From Nemophila menziesii (lineage: Eukaryota > Streptophyta > Magnoliopsida > Boraginales > Hydrophyllaceae): a stretch of 64,000 nucleotides of DNA. Below the pieces are notes generated by a model. It saw nothing but the letters and a program-made list of their open reading frames with translations. It was not told where the DNA came from and ran no database searches. Position 1 is the first letter of the stretch. The number at the start of each line of letters is the position of its first letter. Position numbers and translations under genes: made by a program. Location: NCBI GenBank assembly GCA_029959085.1, contig JARWIR010000016.1, forward strand, positions 21,771,499 through 21,835,498, in the 5' to 3' direction. Shown one piece after another: positions 32,930-43,950 of the stretch.

Positions 32930-33060
32930 GGTGGAGGCTTTGTGCTGATAACGTGTTGTGAACGATAGAGAAAGAAGGAGTATCATTCGATTTAATATTA
33001 GAGAGTGTTTAGATTACATACTGGGAGTTTCTATATATAGGTAATAGGTAACCTTAAACC
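32930..33060 (-). other. LTR end and primer region of the gag-only copia element
   Basis: On the minus strand, TCTATATATAGAAACTCCC-type leader sequence is followed by GAACACTACACG-like sequence and AACACGTTATCAGCAC (about 32962-32947). This is the usual LTR/primer junction of plant copia elements whose gag starts like the one at 30381. It therefore probably belongs to that element, split by the insertions at 30678-30901 and 31285-32775. The outer LTR border is not defined. Confidence 0.5.
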
Positions 33061-33714
33061 TTAGTGTTCATGGGCTTGATTACTTGTCCATGGATTGTAT
33101 TGAATATTTATTATACGTTCATAATATTATAGTAAAAGAATGATAAAACAAAACTTTAAGAAAAAGATAGTCCAAGGAGTATAAAATTTATGTATTATAA
33201 TATATTTCGGATCTGACCCAATAGCTAAAGAAAAATTAATTTTAGACCTTAGGGACCACAAACCCATGGGTTCAGTTATTTTAGGGTTGGGTAGGATTGG
33301 ATGGCTCGATTTTGTGAATGGTGAGTTTGTTTGAGCATTCCTAATTACTATACAATCCTTTTATATATTTAGATTTTTAATTAATATGAGACCTATTAGA
33401 TTATATTTTCCTTGGTAAGTATCCTTTCTTATTTTTGTTAAACTATAAAAAGTATACCTGGTGAATTTTCACAATTCATAAAATTAGGAACGAAATTATA
33501 ACCAGATTTCAGTTTTATTTTTATAATGGTTCAAAATATATACCAAATTTAAATAACCTATTAATCTAGTTAAATTTTGTTCTTGGCTTTCTCTCCAAAA
33601 TCTGATTATATCCTCCATAAAAGCTCAAAAGATAATTTCAAAAATCTCTTCTTAAAATTGATATTAATTGTTAATAACTCGATTGTTGCTTTCTAACCAA
33701 ATATTATAGAAAAG
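33061..33714. other. A/T-rich spacer
   Basis: No gene or ordered repeat was recognised. Part of it may be the remaining LTR of the gag-only element. Confidence 0.4.
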
Positions 33715-34030
33715 TAATTAGAGATAAATGTTTTTTTAATTAAGTTTTTAATTTTTTTAAGCCTCTATTTTTTAATTTAAAGATAAATGCCTAATAGAAT
33801 AATTATTTATAAAAAACATCTCTTTTATATTTTTATACCTATACCATCCTTATTATTAAATATATTATTTTATTTTTAATACAATATTTATTTTTAAATA
33901 TTAAACAAATAATAGGGTACTTTTACCACCACCACTACCACCACTACCACAACCATCACCACCTCCACCATCACAACCACCACCACCACTAAGCCACCAC
34001 AACCACCACCACCTCCACCACCACCTATTA
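33715..34030. repeat. ACC-rich tract and A/T-rich flank, inverted copy of 426-735
   Basis: It is collinear in reverse complement with 426-735. The CCACCA tract occupies about 33925-34023. A reading frame of valine and glycine repeats on the minus strand is an artefact of this tract. Confidence 0.65.
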
Positions 34031-34453
34031 CTAATTTCATCACACGCGCGCGTCTGTGAAATTTTTTTAAAATCGTCATAACTAATTAAAAAAATCAGAA
34101 AATTAAAAAAATTGCATTTTTAGATAAAGCAAATTAATATTTACGTCTATGATTTTTTTAATTTTTTTTTGAATTTTTTTATTTTTTTTAATTTTTTTCC
34201 ACAGACACGAAATTCCATGTTTTAAACAGTGAATTTCATGTATGCGGAAAACAAATTCCTTATTTCAAAACATGGAATCCCGTGTCTGCGAATTACAAAA
34301 TTCAAAAAAAAATTCAAAAAAATTCGAAAAAATCATAGACGTAAATATTAATTTGCTTTATCCAAATATATAAAAATTTATTTTTTTGATTTTTTTAGAA
34401 TTAGTTATGACAATTTTAAAAAAAAATTACGGACGCGCACGCGTGTTTATTAG
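34031..34453. repeat. Palindromic (foldback) element, copy 2
   Basis: The ends match copy 1: CTAATTTCATCACACGCGCG at the left and ACGGACGCGCACGCGTG, ending ATTAG, at the right. The A/T-rich arms carry TTTACGTCTATGATTTTTT and its complement, and GTGTCTGCG words sit near the centre. Confidence 0.7.
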
Positions 34454-34717
34454 TTTATATTTTGTTTTTTTCTAATTTCTTTTTTTTAATTGTTAATTAT
34501 AAGGGTAGTTTGGGATGAGACTGTTTTCTATAAAATATCTTATTCTAGACACCTTTCTTAAATAAGTTTTTTAATATACATTAATCTATAATTGGCTCTA
34601 TTATAAACTAACTATAGAAAACATCATCTTTTATCATTTTATCTCCATATTCCTTTCTACTATTAAGTTAATATTTTCCTTTTAAGCATATGTTTAGGTA
34701 GTCATATAATTCTTTTA

Positions 34718-34894
34718 GAGTAATGATATATACCATCCAAATTCATACCACCTAAATACCACCTAATGAGGTGTCGTGAATTGGTTGGTTACAAATCTTT
34801 AATCAAATCAAAAAAATAAATACATTACCTATTTGTAACCAACCAATTCACGCCACGTCATTGCGTGGTATTTGGATGGTATATATCATTACTC
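34718..34894. mobile_element. MITE A of a twin pair
   Basis: The inverted ends are GAGTAATGATATATACC and GGTATATATCATTACTC. Inner arms (AATTGGTTGGTTACAAAT versus ATTTGTAACCAACCAATT) make it almost a full palindrome of 177 bp. Confidence 0.85.
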
Positions 34895-34905
34895 ATTTTT
34901 TTTAT

Positions 34906-35071
34906 GAGTAATGATATATACAATCTAAAATTATACCATCCAATAACGTGACATTAATTGGTTGGTTATAAAGTTTTTCTTGATTTAATTAACGATTTAT
35001 AACCAACCCATTCACGCTATGTCGTTAAATAGTATTTGAAGTATGATTTTAGTTGGTATATATCATTACTC
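34906..35071. mobile_element. MITE B of a twin pair
   Basis: It has the same ends as MITE A, in a 166-bp palindrome, after only 11 T-rich bases. Inner arms TTGGTTGGTTATAAA and TTTATAACCAACCCA are related to A but clearly diverged, so the two are separate insertions or an old tandem duplication. Confidence 0.85.
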
Positions 35072-35540
35072 TGTTTTTATTTATACCTTACACCAATGGT
35101 TAATTAAATAAGATCATATAATGATAATGGATCCAAGGATGAAATGAGTTTAATATGTAACAGGCCCGTCAGTAGTGGATAACGGCCCTATAGATAACGA
35201 AAATGTTTCCAACAACCCGTACGTCTCATGAAAATTGATTGTCGCCTTGGTTTCGTACACACTCTAAATTCTAATGATAATAATTTTTTTAGTGAGTTTA
35301 AACACCTAATTTATTACTATATAAAATTCGGAATACCCCTAGTAACTAATTAGACAACCTCGTGTCAGACACGGTCACACTCACACATACCGGCTAACAC
35401 CAGTTCAGGGTGAAGTAGACCCTTCAACCTATTCATCAAGTAAACCACATACAACATCCACATGTCACCCTTGATTCATAATTTAACTCCACTGGTAAAC
35501 ATGCAAGGCTATTTTCGTCAAACAAAATCAATTCAACGCC

Positions 35541-35547
35541 TATAAAG
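35541..35547 (+). promoter_or_regulatory. TATA box of the DUF761-type gene
   Basis: TATAAAG lies 62 bp upstream of ATG 35603. From 35072 to 35540 there is no other gene. Confidence 0.6.
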
Positions 35548-35602
35548 AGGATGCCTTGTAGTATATTCGGAATAAATCTCACCCACCCCCTTCACACCTT
35601 TC

Positions 35603-36448
35603 ATGATTTCAAGAGATAGGTCCACAATAAATGTTAAAATGAAGTATCAAGAAGATCTTTTAACCTATAAACTCACTACTGAAACCTCAAAGAATGTCAT
35701 CATCAAATATTTACTTTTACTTTCTATAGTTTCCTTTGTATTTTCGTACTTAGCTTGGTGTTATTTCTTGGCTCATTATGTGAACTTCTATATTCTTCCA
35801 TTTCTATGGAAACTACCAACACATGCCTTTGGGAAAGGTTACATATTTCTTATTTGTAATGGTATTTTACTATTCATTACTACAACCTCTAAGTTTGTAG
35901 GAGATGATTTTACTAACCGATTAAAGAAAAAAACTGGTGAGCATGGCATGCAAACATCAATTCTTATACAAGAAGACTTGGTGCAAAGTGATAAGCCTCA
36001 AGATGATGCTTCTGTATATGAAGAAAAACGAGTAGATGAAAATTCAATCGCGTCTAACGTAAATGTGAACACGAATCCTAATCTAACAGGCTTGATTGAA
36101 CACTTAGTTGTGTCTCATGCGTATGGTAACACGATCCCTGATCTTATAGACTCAAGAAGAGAACACATAGAGTATATAAGTTTCCTTGTCAAGGATGATG
36201 ATTCGCTAGAGTATGAAAATGAAGTATCTGACTTGGAAGAAGAAGAAGAAGAAGAAGAAGACATTACAACATATATATTAGGAAATGATGATCAAGTCAA
36301 AAAGGATTCTGACAATGCACTAACTGTTGAGGATAACAAAGAAGATGAAGAAAATGGAATTGAGTATTTAAGCAATGAAGAATTAAACAAGAAATTTGAA
36401 GAGTTTATTAGAAGAATGAAGCAAGAGATCAGAATTGAAGCTCAATAA
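35603..36448 (+). CDS. Membrane protein with DUF4408/DUF761 features, intronless
   Basis: The protein has 281 residues. Two hydrophobic segments (about 34-58 and 79-95), followed by a basic stretch, suit a DUF4408-like N-terminus. The middle is acidic and of low complexity, with a run of eight glutamates at about 212-219. The last 26 residues (LSNEELNKKFEEFIRRMKQE, then IRIEAQ) are the DUF761 motif, a conserved amphipathic C-terminus in plant proteins with this layout. The N-terminus lacks a clear cleavable signal, so it is probably an integral membrane protein with a long acidic cytosolic tail. A TATA box lies just upstream. The role of the family is not established. Confidence 0.85.
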   Translation: MISRDRSTINVKMKYQEDLLTYKLTTETSKNVIIKYLLLLSIVSFVFSYLAWCYFLAHYVNFYILPFLWKLPTHAFGKGYIFLICNGILLFITTTSKFVGDDFTNRLKKKTGEHGMQTSILIQEDLVQSDKPQDDASVYEEKRVDENSIASNVNVNTNPNLTGLIEHLVVSHAYGNTIPDLIDSRREHIEYISFLVKDDDSLEYENEVSDLEEEEEEEEDITTYILGNDDQVKKDSDNALTVEDNKEDEENGIEYLSNEELNKKFEEFIRRMKQEIRIEAQ

Positions 36449-36985
36449 TAACTAGTCGTGATCAAGTGAGATCATCTTAATTTGCCCTAATAGTGCATGA
36501 GTTAGTTGCCTTTTTAGTGTTTATTATGTTATCCTTTATATAATTAAGTAGAAAATAGTTGTACATATATTACCGTTTAGGTCAATCGTGCTTCTTTCTA
36601 TTTAAATAAATTTACCTTTTTTATGGGTAGAACATCTAGCCAAGTTATGTTATTTCATTAACTAGGCGATTACTTAATTAGTGAATGGCCAAAAACATGT
36701 AAACTCTCTTTCTTTTAGTACAATAGTTGCATAGTTGCATTTCCCAACATTGAACCTTATATAGACTAACAAGAAAAGTCATGGACAAGTTAAGACGTTT
36801 AGATTTGATTATAAGTTTTTAACCTTACACTAACAAGAAAAGTCCTGGACAAGTTCAAGAAAATTAGATTAGATAAAGGACGATGTAATTATATGACATC
36901 CTTCAAGAAATGTAACAATTTTCTCTTTAAATACTGATGACGAACACTAGCAAATTAGGTAAGAATGACGAAACAATGCACCACT
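36449..36985. other. 3' flank with a short duplication
   Basis: It contains the presumed 3' UTR. ACTAACAAGAAAAGTC and GGACAAGTT recur at about 36768 and 36827. No gene is visible before the CACTA element starts at 36986. Confidence 0.5.
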
Positions 36986-37330
36986 CACTACTACACGCCT
37001 GCGTTGTCGCAACTAAACTTTTTGCGACTACTTCATGTAGTCGCTAAAGATTATATCTCTAATAATTACTTTGTTTTAACGACTATTTTATATTTTTTTC
37101 GACTACAAAGTAGTCGTACTTAATTTTTGTTTTTAACAATTACAAGAAGTAGTCGTTAGTATTATGCAAGTAGTCTTTACTTTTTTTTATTTTTTAATTA
37201 TTTTTTTCCACCGACTTTGTGAAATCGCTAATGAAGTTTAGCTTTTTACGACGACACGTGTAGTCGCTATTGGTAACTAATAACGACGACTTTTACATCA
37301 TTGGGGACTACTTTTTGTAGTCGCTAATGT
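36986..37330. repeat. CACTA 5' subterminal motif array
   Basis: Copies of GCGACTAC and GTAGTCGC occur in both orientations, often as near palindromes such as GCGACTACTTCATGTAGTCGC. In CACTA elements such arrays bind the element's own DNA-binding protein. Confidence 0.85.
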
Positions 37331-37456
37331 GTGTAGCGTATTTATGACAGTGTGCTTCGAATTGGGATCCTCAAATACCCATTATTTTATAACTTCCCCA
37401 CTATTCTTTAAAAACTCTTCCAATTCTTTTCCACAATTCATAATCATATATTATTT

Positions 37457-37773
37457 CAACACGTGGAAAAGCTTTCTCGGACAATTCAACAACGTGGGAC
37501 CTCCTCAATTATCAATTTCCCCATCTAAAGTTTCCCAAAAGTAGGTATTTTTTGTTCTATAAAACTCTTTCAAATTTCTTTTATTTGCTTACAATTGTTT
37601 AGTTAATGCTAAATAGTATTAATTACTAGGTATATCAACACGTGGAAAATTATTTCCGGGTCAATCAACAACGTGGGACCTCCTCAATTATCAATTTATC
37701 CTTCTAAATTTGCCCAAAAGTAGGTATTTTTCTTCTATAAAACTTTTTTTTTATTTGATTACAATTGTGTAGT
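37457..37773 (+). repeat. Duplicated promoter-like segment of the CACTA element
   Basis: A 179-bp unit starting TCAACACGTGG occurs at 37457 and 37636. It contains ACGTGG, AACAACGTGGGACCTCC and a TATAAAAC-type box (about 37558 and 37736). The second copy is interrupted by the MITE at 37774-38232 and resumes at about 38241. Confidence 0.75.
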
Positions 37774-38232
37774 CAGTGGCGAATCCAGGATGAAAATCGA
37801 GGGGGGCTTAAAATATATGGGGGTTCGGGGGCAACGCCCTCGAAATTCTTTTTAGGGTGTATAGTGAACTTGGGTACATCATCTCTTTTATTAAGTTATA
37901 ATTCACACAAAACTATTCTAATTTTTATAAAAGCACACAAATAAAAAAACTTACTGAATTTTTTTAACTTTTGTAAAGAAGTAGATTGTTGCGGCCGTCG
38001 AATAAATCCAGAATAATTTGTAAAAGTTTGATATTCAACTAATATTTGTAGAAATAATACTGTGTAATTTATAGAAAATAATGTTTCATGTAGGTTAAAA
38101 AAATTACTAGGCTTATAAAAATTAAAATAACTTTCTTTAATAACAAGTTACTAATATATAAAATTAAAGAAATAAAAAAAAAAGTCAGGGGGGGCTTGAG
38201 CCCCCTCTGGGCCCAAGTAGCGTCCGCCACTG
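37774..38232. mobile_element. hAT MITE nested in the CACTA element
   Basis: It is flanked by the 8-bp duplication TGTGTAGT (37766-37773 and 38233-38240). The ends are CAGTGGCGAATCC and, inverted, CAGTGGCGGACG. Near the ends are GGGGGGCTT and AGCCCCC tracts. No coding sequence. It lies upstream of the transposase gene, inside the promoter duplication. Confidence 0.9.
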
Positions 38233-38339
38233 TGTGTAGTTAATGCTAAATATATAGTATCGTTATGTATTTCGAAACATCTTATAATTTTATATGATAT
38301 ATATATATATATATGATATATTATTATATGAGAAATAAA

Positions 38340-38610
38340 TACATAAATGAGATATATATATTTATTTGGTGATGTAATTTTTTTATACATTTAATTTTTT
38401 ATTTATGTATTTATTTGGTGATGTAATTTTTTTTATGCATTTAATTTTATATTTATGTATTTAATTGGTGATGTAATTTTTTTTTCATTTTATATTTATG
38501 TATTTAATTGTTGATGTAATAATTTTATTATATTTATGTATTTAATTGTTGGTGTAATAATTTTCTTTTTCATTTTGGTGATGTAATAGTTTTTTTTCAG
38601 TTTTTTATGA
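38340..38610. repeat. A/T-rich tandem repeats with TTGGTGATGTAAT
   Basis: About five units of roughly 50 bp contain TTATGTATTTAATTGGTGATGTAAT with indels. The word GGTGATGTAAT also appears at about 43908 and 45682, close to the start and stop of the second CACTA gene. Confidence 0.7.
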
Positions 38611-38667
38611 GACATATATGTTGTATTCTTTTTATATTGAAATAATTGATTATATTGGTAGTAGAGG

Positions 38668-41600
38668 ATGGTTTCGGGTATTGATAAAAGTTTGATTACT
38701 TCCACTCATCGTGTTTTGCGTGAATTTGTTAAGGGGGTAGAAGAATTTCTCGCATTTGCTAAAAAAAAAAAGATGATTTTAAAGAAACTTTGTTTTGTCT
38801 GTGTAATGAGTGTTCGAATTATCGTCGGTTTACCGTGGTCAAAGTTAGGGCACATCTTTTAAATTTTGGGTTTTTTCCACGTATGAGATTTGGACAAAGC
38901 ATGGTGAGAACGATGAAATTTCCGAGACTCGATATGAAGAAAGTGAATTGTTGAATGTATATGAAGATTTGAAACCTAATTATGAGGGTGGTGGTCATTC
39001 AGGTGACACCGAGATGATAGACTCGAACAGTTCAACACGTGGCAAATTCGAAACGATGTTGTTCGAATTAGAGACCGAGTTATACCATGTTTGTACAGTA
39101 ATGAGTTCATTAAATTTCATTGCGAAGCTAATGCACGTGAAGGTGAAGAACAAGTGGACTAACACGTCTTTCACCGAGTTGCTTGATCTTCCGTGTCGTG
39201 TGTTGCCCAAACCTCATATTTTGCCCGAGTCATACGGGGAGTGTATGGGGTACAATACCATCGATGTTTGCGTGAACGATTGTGCTTTATTTTACAAGGA
39301 GAATGGCTCCCTCGATAAGTGTCCAGTATGTAGTTAATCCAGATGGGACCCGAAGAAGGGTAAGAAAGTAGCGCATAAGAAACTCCGATATTTCCCAATT
39401 GCCCTGAGGTTGAAGCGACTTTATGCTTCGAGACAGACTACCGAAAATATGATTTGGCACCGTACAAGGAAGAGTACAAATCCAGATGTGTTGCGTCATC
39501 TAGTTGATGGTGATAGTTGGAAGAGATTTTTCAGTTACATCCTGAGTTTGCTAGTGAACCTCAGAATGTGTTCTTGGGTTTGGGTATCGATGGTTTTTGT
39601 CCTTTCTCTATGCAGAACAACTCATACAGCATGTGGCCGGTTATATTGACCTTCTACAACTTACCACCGTGGGAGTGTTTGAAGGAGATGAAATTCCAGC
39701 TTTGTTTGTTGATTCATGGACCCCGTTCACCCGGCAAGGACATGGATGTCTTTCTTTGACCTGTTATAAATGAGTTGGACGAGTTGTGGGATAAAGGGAT
39801 TATTACGTACGATGCCCACAAGAAGGAAGAGTTTACGATGAAGGTTTGTTTGTTGTCCACGACTAATGATTACCCCACTAGGTCATACACTTCAGGATGG
39901 TCGGGTCAAGGTTACTTAGTTTGTCCAGAATGCATGGATTCTACTCCGTCATTGAGGGTGAAGGAAGGGGTTGTTTACGTTGAACATAGACGTTAGTTAC
40001 CTACCACACATCGATTTAGAAAAGACAAGGTTTCGTACCCCACTTCCGATTATAGGGGCCCACCGAAGAAATATATTTCTACCGATATTCAGACACAGTT
40101 AGATGGGCTTCCTATTGTGTTTCCTAGCAATCACAAGGATTTTGGGGCAAGATCGTGAAGCAAACTGTTCCACGGTAATTCAATTGGAAGAAAAAAAGTA
40201 TTTTTTATCGTTTACCTTATTGGTCCAAAAATTTGCTGAAACATAACATTGACATTATGCATTGCGAGAAAAATATGTGTGATAGTTTGCTCTATACAGT
40301 TATAGGTCTTGATGAGAAAATTAACAAAGATAACGTGAAAGCGAGAATGGATCTTAAGGATATGAACATCAGGAAAGATTTGTGGTTGACATCGAGAGAA
40401 AGGTAAACCTATAATGAAACGAGCAAAGTACACTTTGTCAACGGAAAAGCGGAAAACATTTCTTGACTGGTTGAAGGCACAGAAGTTTCCTGATGGTTTC
40501 GCCTCTAGTTTGAGAAATAATGTTCAAAGTGATACGGGAAAGATTATCGGAATGAAATCTCACGTCTGTCACGTGATGATGCAGTATCTTTTCGTGGCTA
40601 GTATCCCAGGGCTTATTGAAGACAAAGCGATCAGTGATGCGATTATTGGGTAAGCTAACGTGTTTAGAGTCGTTTGTAATAAAAATCTCAGCAGGAAAGA
40701 GTTAGCATCGGGTAAGGCGAAAGTGGTTGAAGTTATGTGTAGACTGGAAATGATTTTGCCTCCTGCGTTTTTGGATATAATGATCCACCTGGTTATACAC
40801 TTATACGACGAAGCTTTGTTAGGGGGACCGGTTCAGATGCATTGGATGTACCCGTTTGAGCGATATCTAAAGAAGTTAAAGGAGTACATACGAAACCCGG
40901 CTAGGCCGGAGGGTTCAGTCGCCGAGGGGTACGCCGTAGAGGAGACTTTGACTTTCATATCGCGTTATCTTCAAGAAGAAAAACCAAAGTTTAACGAACC
41001 GGGTAGATATACCGAGACTGAAGCTCAACCTAAAAAGTTATCCGTATTTAAGAGTCAGTTTACTCCACGCGCTAAAAAAGAGTATGGTTTTTTGCAATAC
41101 ATTGAGAAGGAGCAAATCAACTGGTACATCCTACTTAATTGCGACGAACTCCAACATTTGATGTCGTAAGTTGATCATTTTATTTGTTATTTTCTTAATT
41201 CGGTATGAAAAACGTATTAAATTTACTCTTTAAATGTGCAGAGAACACAAAGCCATGCTATCGGGCCCTGAAGTTGATAAAGCTAGGAAACACCGACAAA
41301 TTTTTCGAGATTGGTTTTTGCATAAGGTATACATTCATTCAAATACCAATTTAGGTTTCAATATTTGACAATGTGGTTATTATTGTTTTTGTTGGTAGGT
41401 TTATGATATGGAACAAGACGACGATACATTTGCTACTAGTGAGATGATTTCATTGGATAGGAAGTCTTATGGTGCAGTTTATAAGTACGATTTATGTGTT
41501 GTGAACGGGGTCAAATGGGTTACTCGTGAAAAAGGGGGAAAAGGGTGACTCAAGATTACGGGGTATGCACCATGTACGATGAAAAACCATATTACGGTGA

Positions 41601-42136
41601 ATTAGTCAAGATTGTAGAGGCAACATTTGATGGTGGTTGTTTAGTTGTGCTATTCGAGTGTAATTGGTATAACACGAGTACTGCGAGGACAGAGAATGGG
41701 GTAACCATTATTAACACGTCTACTCTTTTTTGGAGAGACGATCCAAACATCTTAGCCACACAAGCGAAAATAGTATTTTATATTGATGAGATTAATTCAA
41801 GGAAAACACAAAAAAGGGTGGAAGGTTGTTTGGGAAATCAATGATAGACATGGATGGAGTCCCGAGTTATGGGGTGCAGAATCACTACCTACTGAAAACG
41901 AGAGTGTCACGATCCCTTTAGTGAACACTGAGACGGATTACTCACAGTTACATGTGACAACTGGTGAGAAGATCCTGTTTGACCCTTCTCTTTTGCATGT
42001 AGCTTTAATTATTGATGAAGAGGATGAGCTTTTTTATGACACGATGGACGAGTATGCCGACGATGAAGTAGAGGAACCAATCTACGTTGATAGTGATGAG
42101 GAAGTTGTTGACACGAGTGGTTACGAGACGACCTGA
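38668..42136 (+). pseudogene. CACTA transposase (tnp2 type), broken
   Basis: Fragments appear in family order. A Transpos_assoc-like N-terminus lies at about 38730-38900. The Transposase_21 (tnp2) core is at about 39180-40160, with LGLGIDGFCPFSMQNNSYSM, then YNLPPWE, then GPRSPGKDMDVFL. DUF4218 lies at about 40660-41169 (PPAFLDIMIHLVIHLYDEAL, then MYPFERYLKKLK). DUF4216 follows introns at about 41235-41330 and 41400-41800. The C-terminus is acidic and ends at 42136. Stops at 39336, 39757, 39994 and 40650, plus frameshifts at about 38860, 39410-39520 and 41545-41780, prevent a full product. The enzyme would cut and join the CACTA ends. Confidence 0.88.
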
Positions 42137-42210
42137 AGTGTTTTATTACATATTTATTGTTTAGTGTTTTTTTGCATTTTGATAGTTATATTTAATGATT
42201 TATTTTGATC

Positions 42211-42330
42211 AAGTGTTTAGATTGTTTGGACTTCGATTAATATTTTTGGATTGTTTGGAATTGGATTAAGTTTTTTTATTGTTTGGAATTGGATTAGGTT
42301 TTTTGATTGTTTGGACTTGGATTACATTAT
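42211..42330. repeat. Four-copy minisatellite, about 33 bp
   Basis: GATTGTTTGGAATTGGATTA-type units recur with period about 33 in the 3' region of the transposase gene. Confidence 0.7.
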
Positions 42331-42385
42331 GTTTATTGCTCATTAGACGTAAAAATTGTTTATTTTTTGATTAAAAAAAATGAAT

Positions 42386-42660
42386 TCGCGACTACATTTG
42401 GCTTTCCTGACTAGTTCATAGTATGAACTAGTCGGTAAAGGAGTAAGACTTTTCGCGACTACTAAGTAGTCGGTAAACGTGAATTAAATATCCACTAAAA
42501 TATTGGCGGTCCACTTTCCCGCCCACTCAAAGGACACGCGTTACATTCTTACGTTTAGCGACTACTTGGTAGTCGCGAAAACCCGACACGTGTCGTTCAC
42601 TCCGTCCTTTCCCGACTACTTACCTTATATTTAGCGACTACCCGGTGTATTCGCAAAGAG
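42386..42660. repeat. Internal copy of the CACTA terminal motif array
   Basis: GCGACTAC and GTAGTCG motifs recur here (for example CGCGACTACTAAGTAGTCGG and AGCGACTACTTGGTAGTCGC), between the two genes and just upstream of the presumed promoter and 5' UTR of the second gene (about 42670-42800). Confidence 0.85.
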
Positions 42661-43950
42661 AATGTCCTATATGTACTACTCCCGAGCCATTATTCTTCAT
42701 TCTTTCCTTATACAAAACACCAAAAACGCAGCTCTCTCTCTAATTCTTCCATTCCTAGCTCCGATTGAAGCTAGAAACACAATCAAATCATCACTGAAGG
42801 TATTAAAATCATGCTTTTAGCCATTTATTCCATTAATTTCTTATGATTTCAATATTTTTTTTCACTAACCTAATTTTTTTCCTTTGTGTTTAAATCCGAA
42901 TGATATGGGCATGGAATCTACATCAATAGAGCTTCTATTTTAGCATCTAAGGTATGTTTTTAAACCATTATTTATGTATTTAATTTTCATGTTTTTTTTT
43001 CAATTTTTTTGTTTTTTGATTATTTGATGTTATTGTTAAATCCAAGAATCTTTGGTAGTATTAGGATAGTGTAAGTGTTATTTTCAACAAATATATGAAG
43101 CTGAAATGGAAAATTATTTTTGTGATTAATTTTAATAAATTTTTTTCCATTTTTTTGTGATGATAATGGAATCCGAGAATCATAGGTGTAATTTAGGTGT
43201 GTTTTATGTTAGTATAGACAATATTTTGACGTTTGATTATGAAAAATTAATGGTATAATTTGAGGATTTTATTAGGATTTTAACAAAATATAAAATATTA
43301 ATATGAAATTAAAAATTGCATGTAATTTGACCTTTTTTGGCCTAAAAGTATTTAAATAAAAATATAGGGATCAAATTGTAATTTAAAAAAAAATTAAAAG
43401 ACCATCTTGGAATTAATTAGAAATATAATTTGCTACAGAATGTTTTTTATGAAACTAAAAGGACTAAAAATATTGTACTAACATTGTTTAAATAAATATA
43501 TTGGACTAAAATTCAATTTTACAAGGAAATTAAAGATAATAAAAATGAACTAAAATGAATTTTTTTAAAATAACTGAAAAAAGAACAAATTTGGAAATTT
43601 AAAAAATGAATACTTAGACAAAAAAATAACAATTTATCAAAAAAAATTAAAAAAAAATAAAAGGACCAATTTGCAAAGTTAACAAATAGTTAAAAAAAAT
43701 TATATATATTTTTATTTATTACTGTATGACTAATATAATTTTTTTGTGTAATACAGATTGTATTTGGAATATTAGATGTATTATTATATTTTTAGAGTTA
43801 TCTAATTTATTTAATTAATTAAATTTTTTTAATTTGTTATTGTAATATTTAATTTGTATTTAAATTATATTTAATTTGTATTTAATTTGTAATAATTTGG
43901 TGATGTAATAATTTTTATTTATCTCTTTTAAATTTATTGCAAAATATTAG

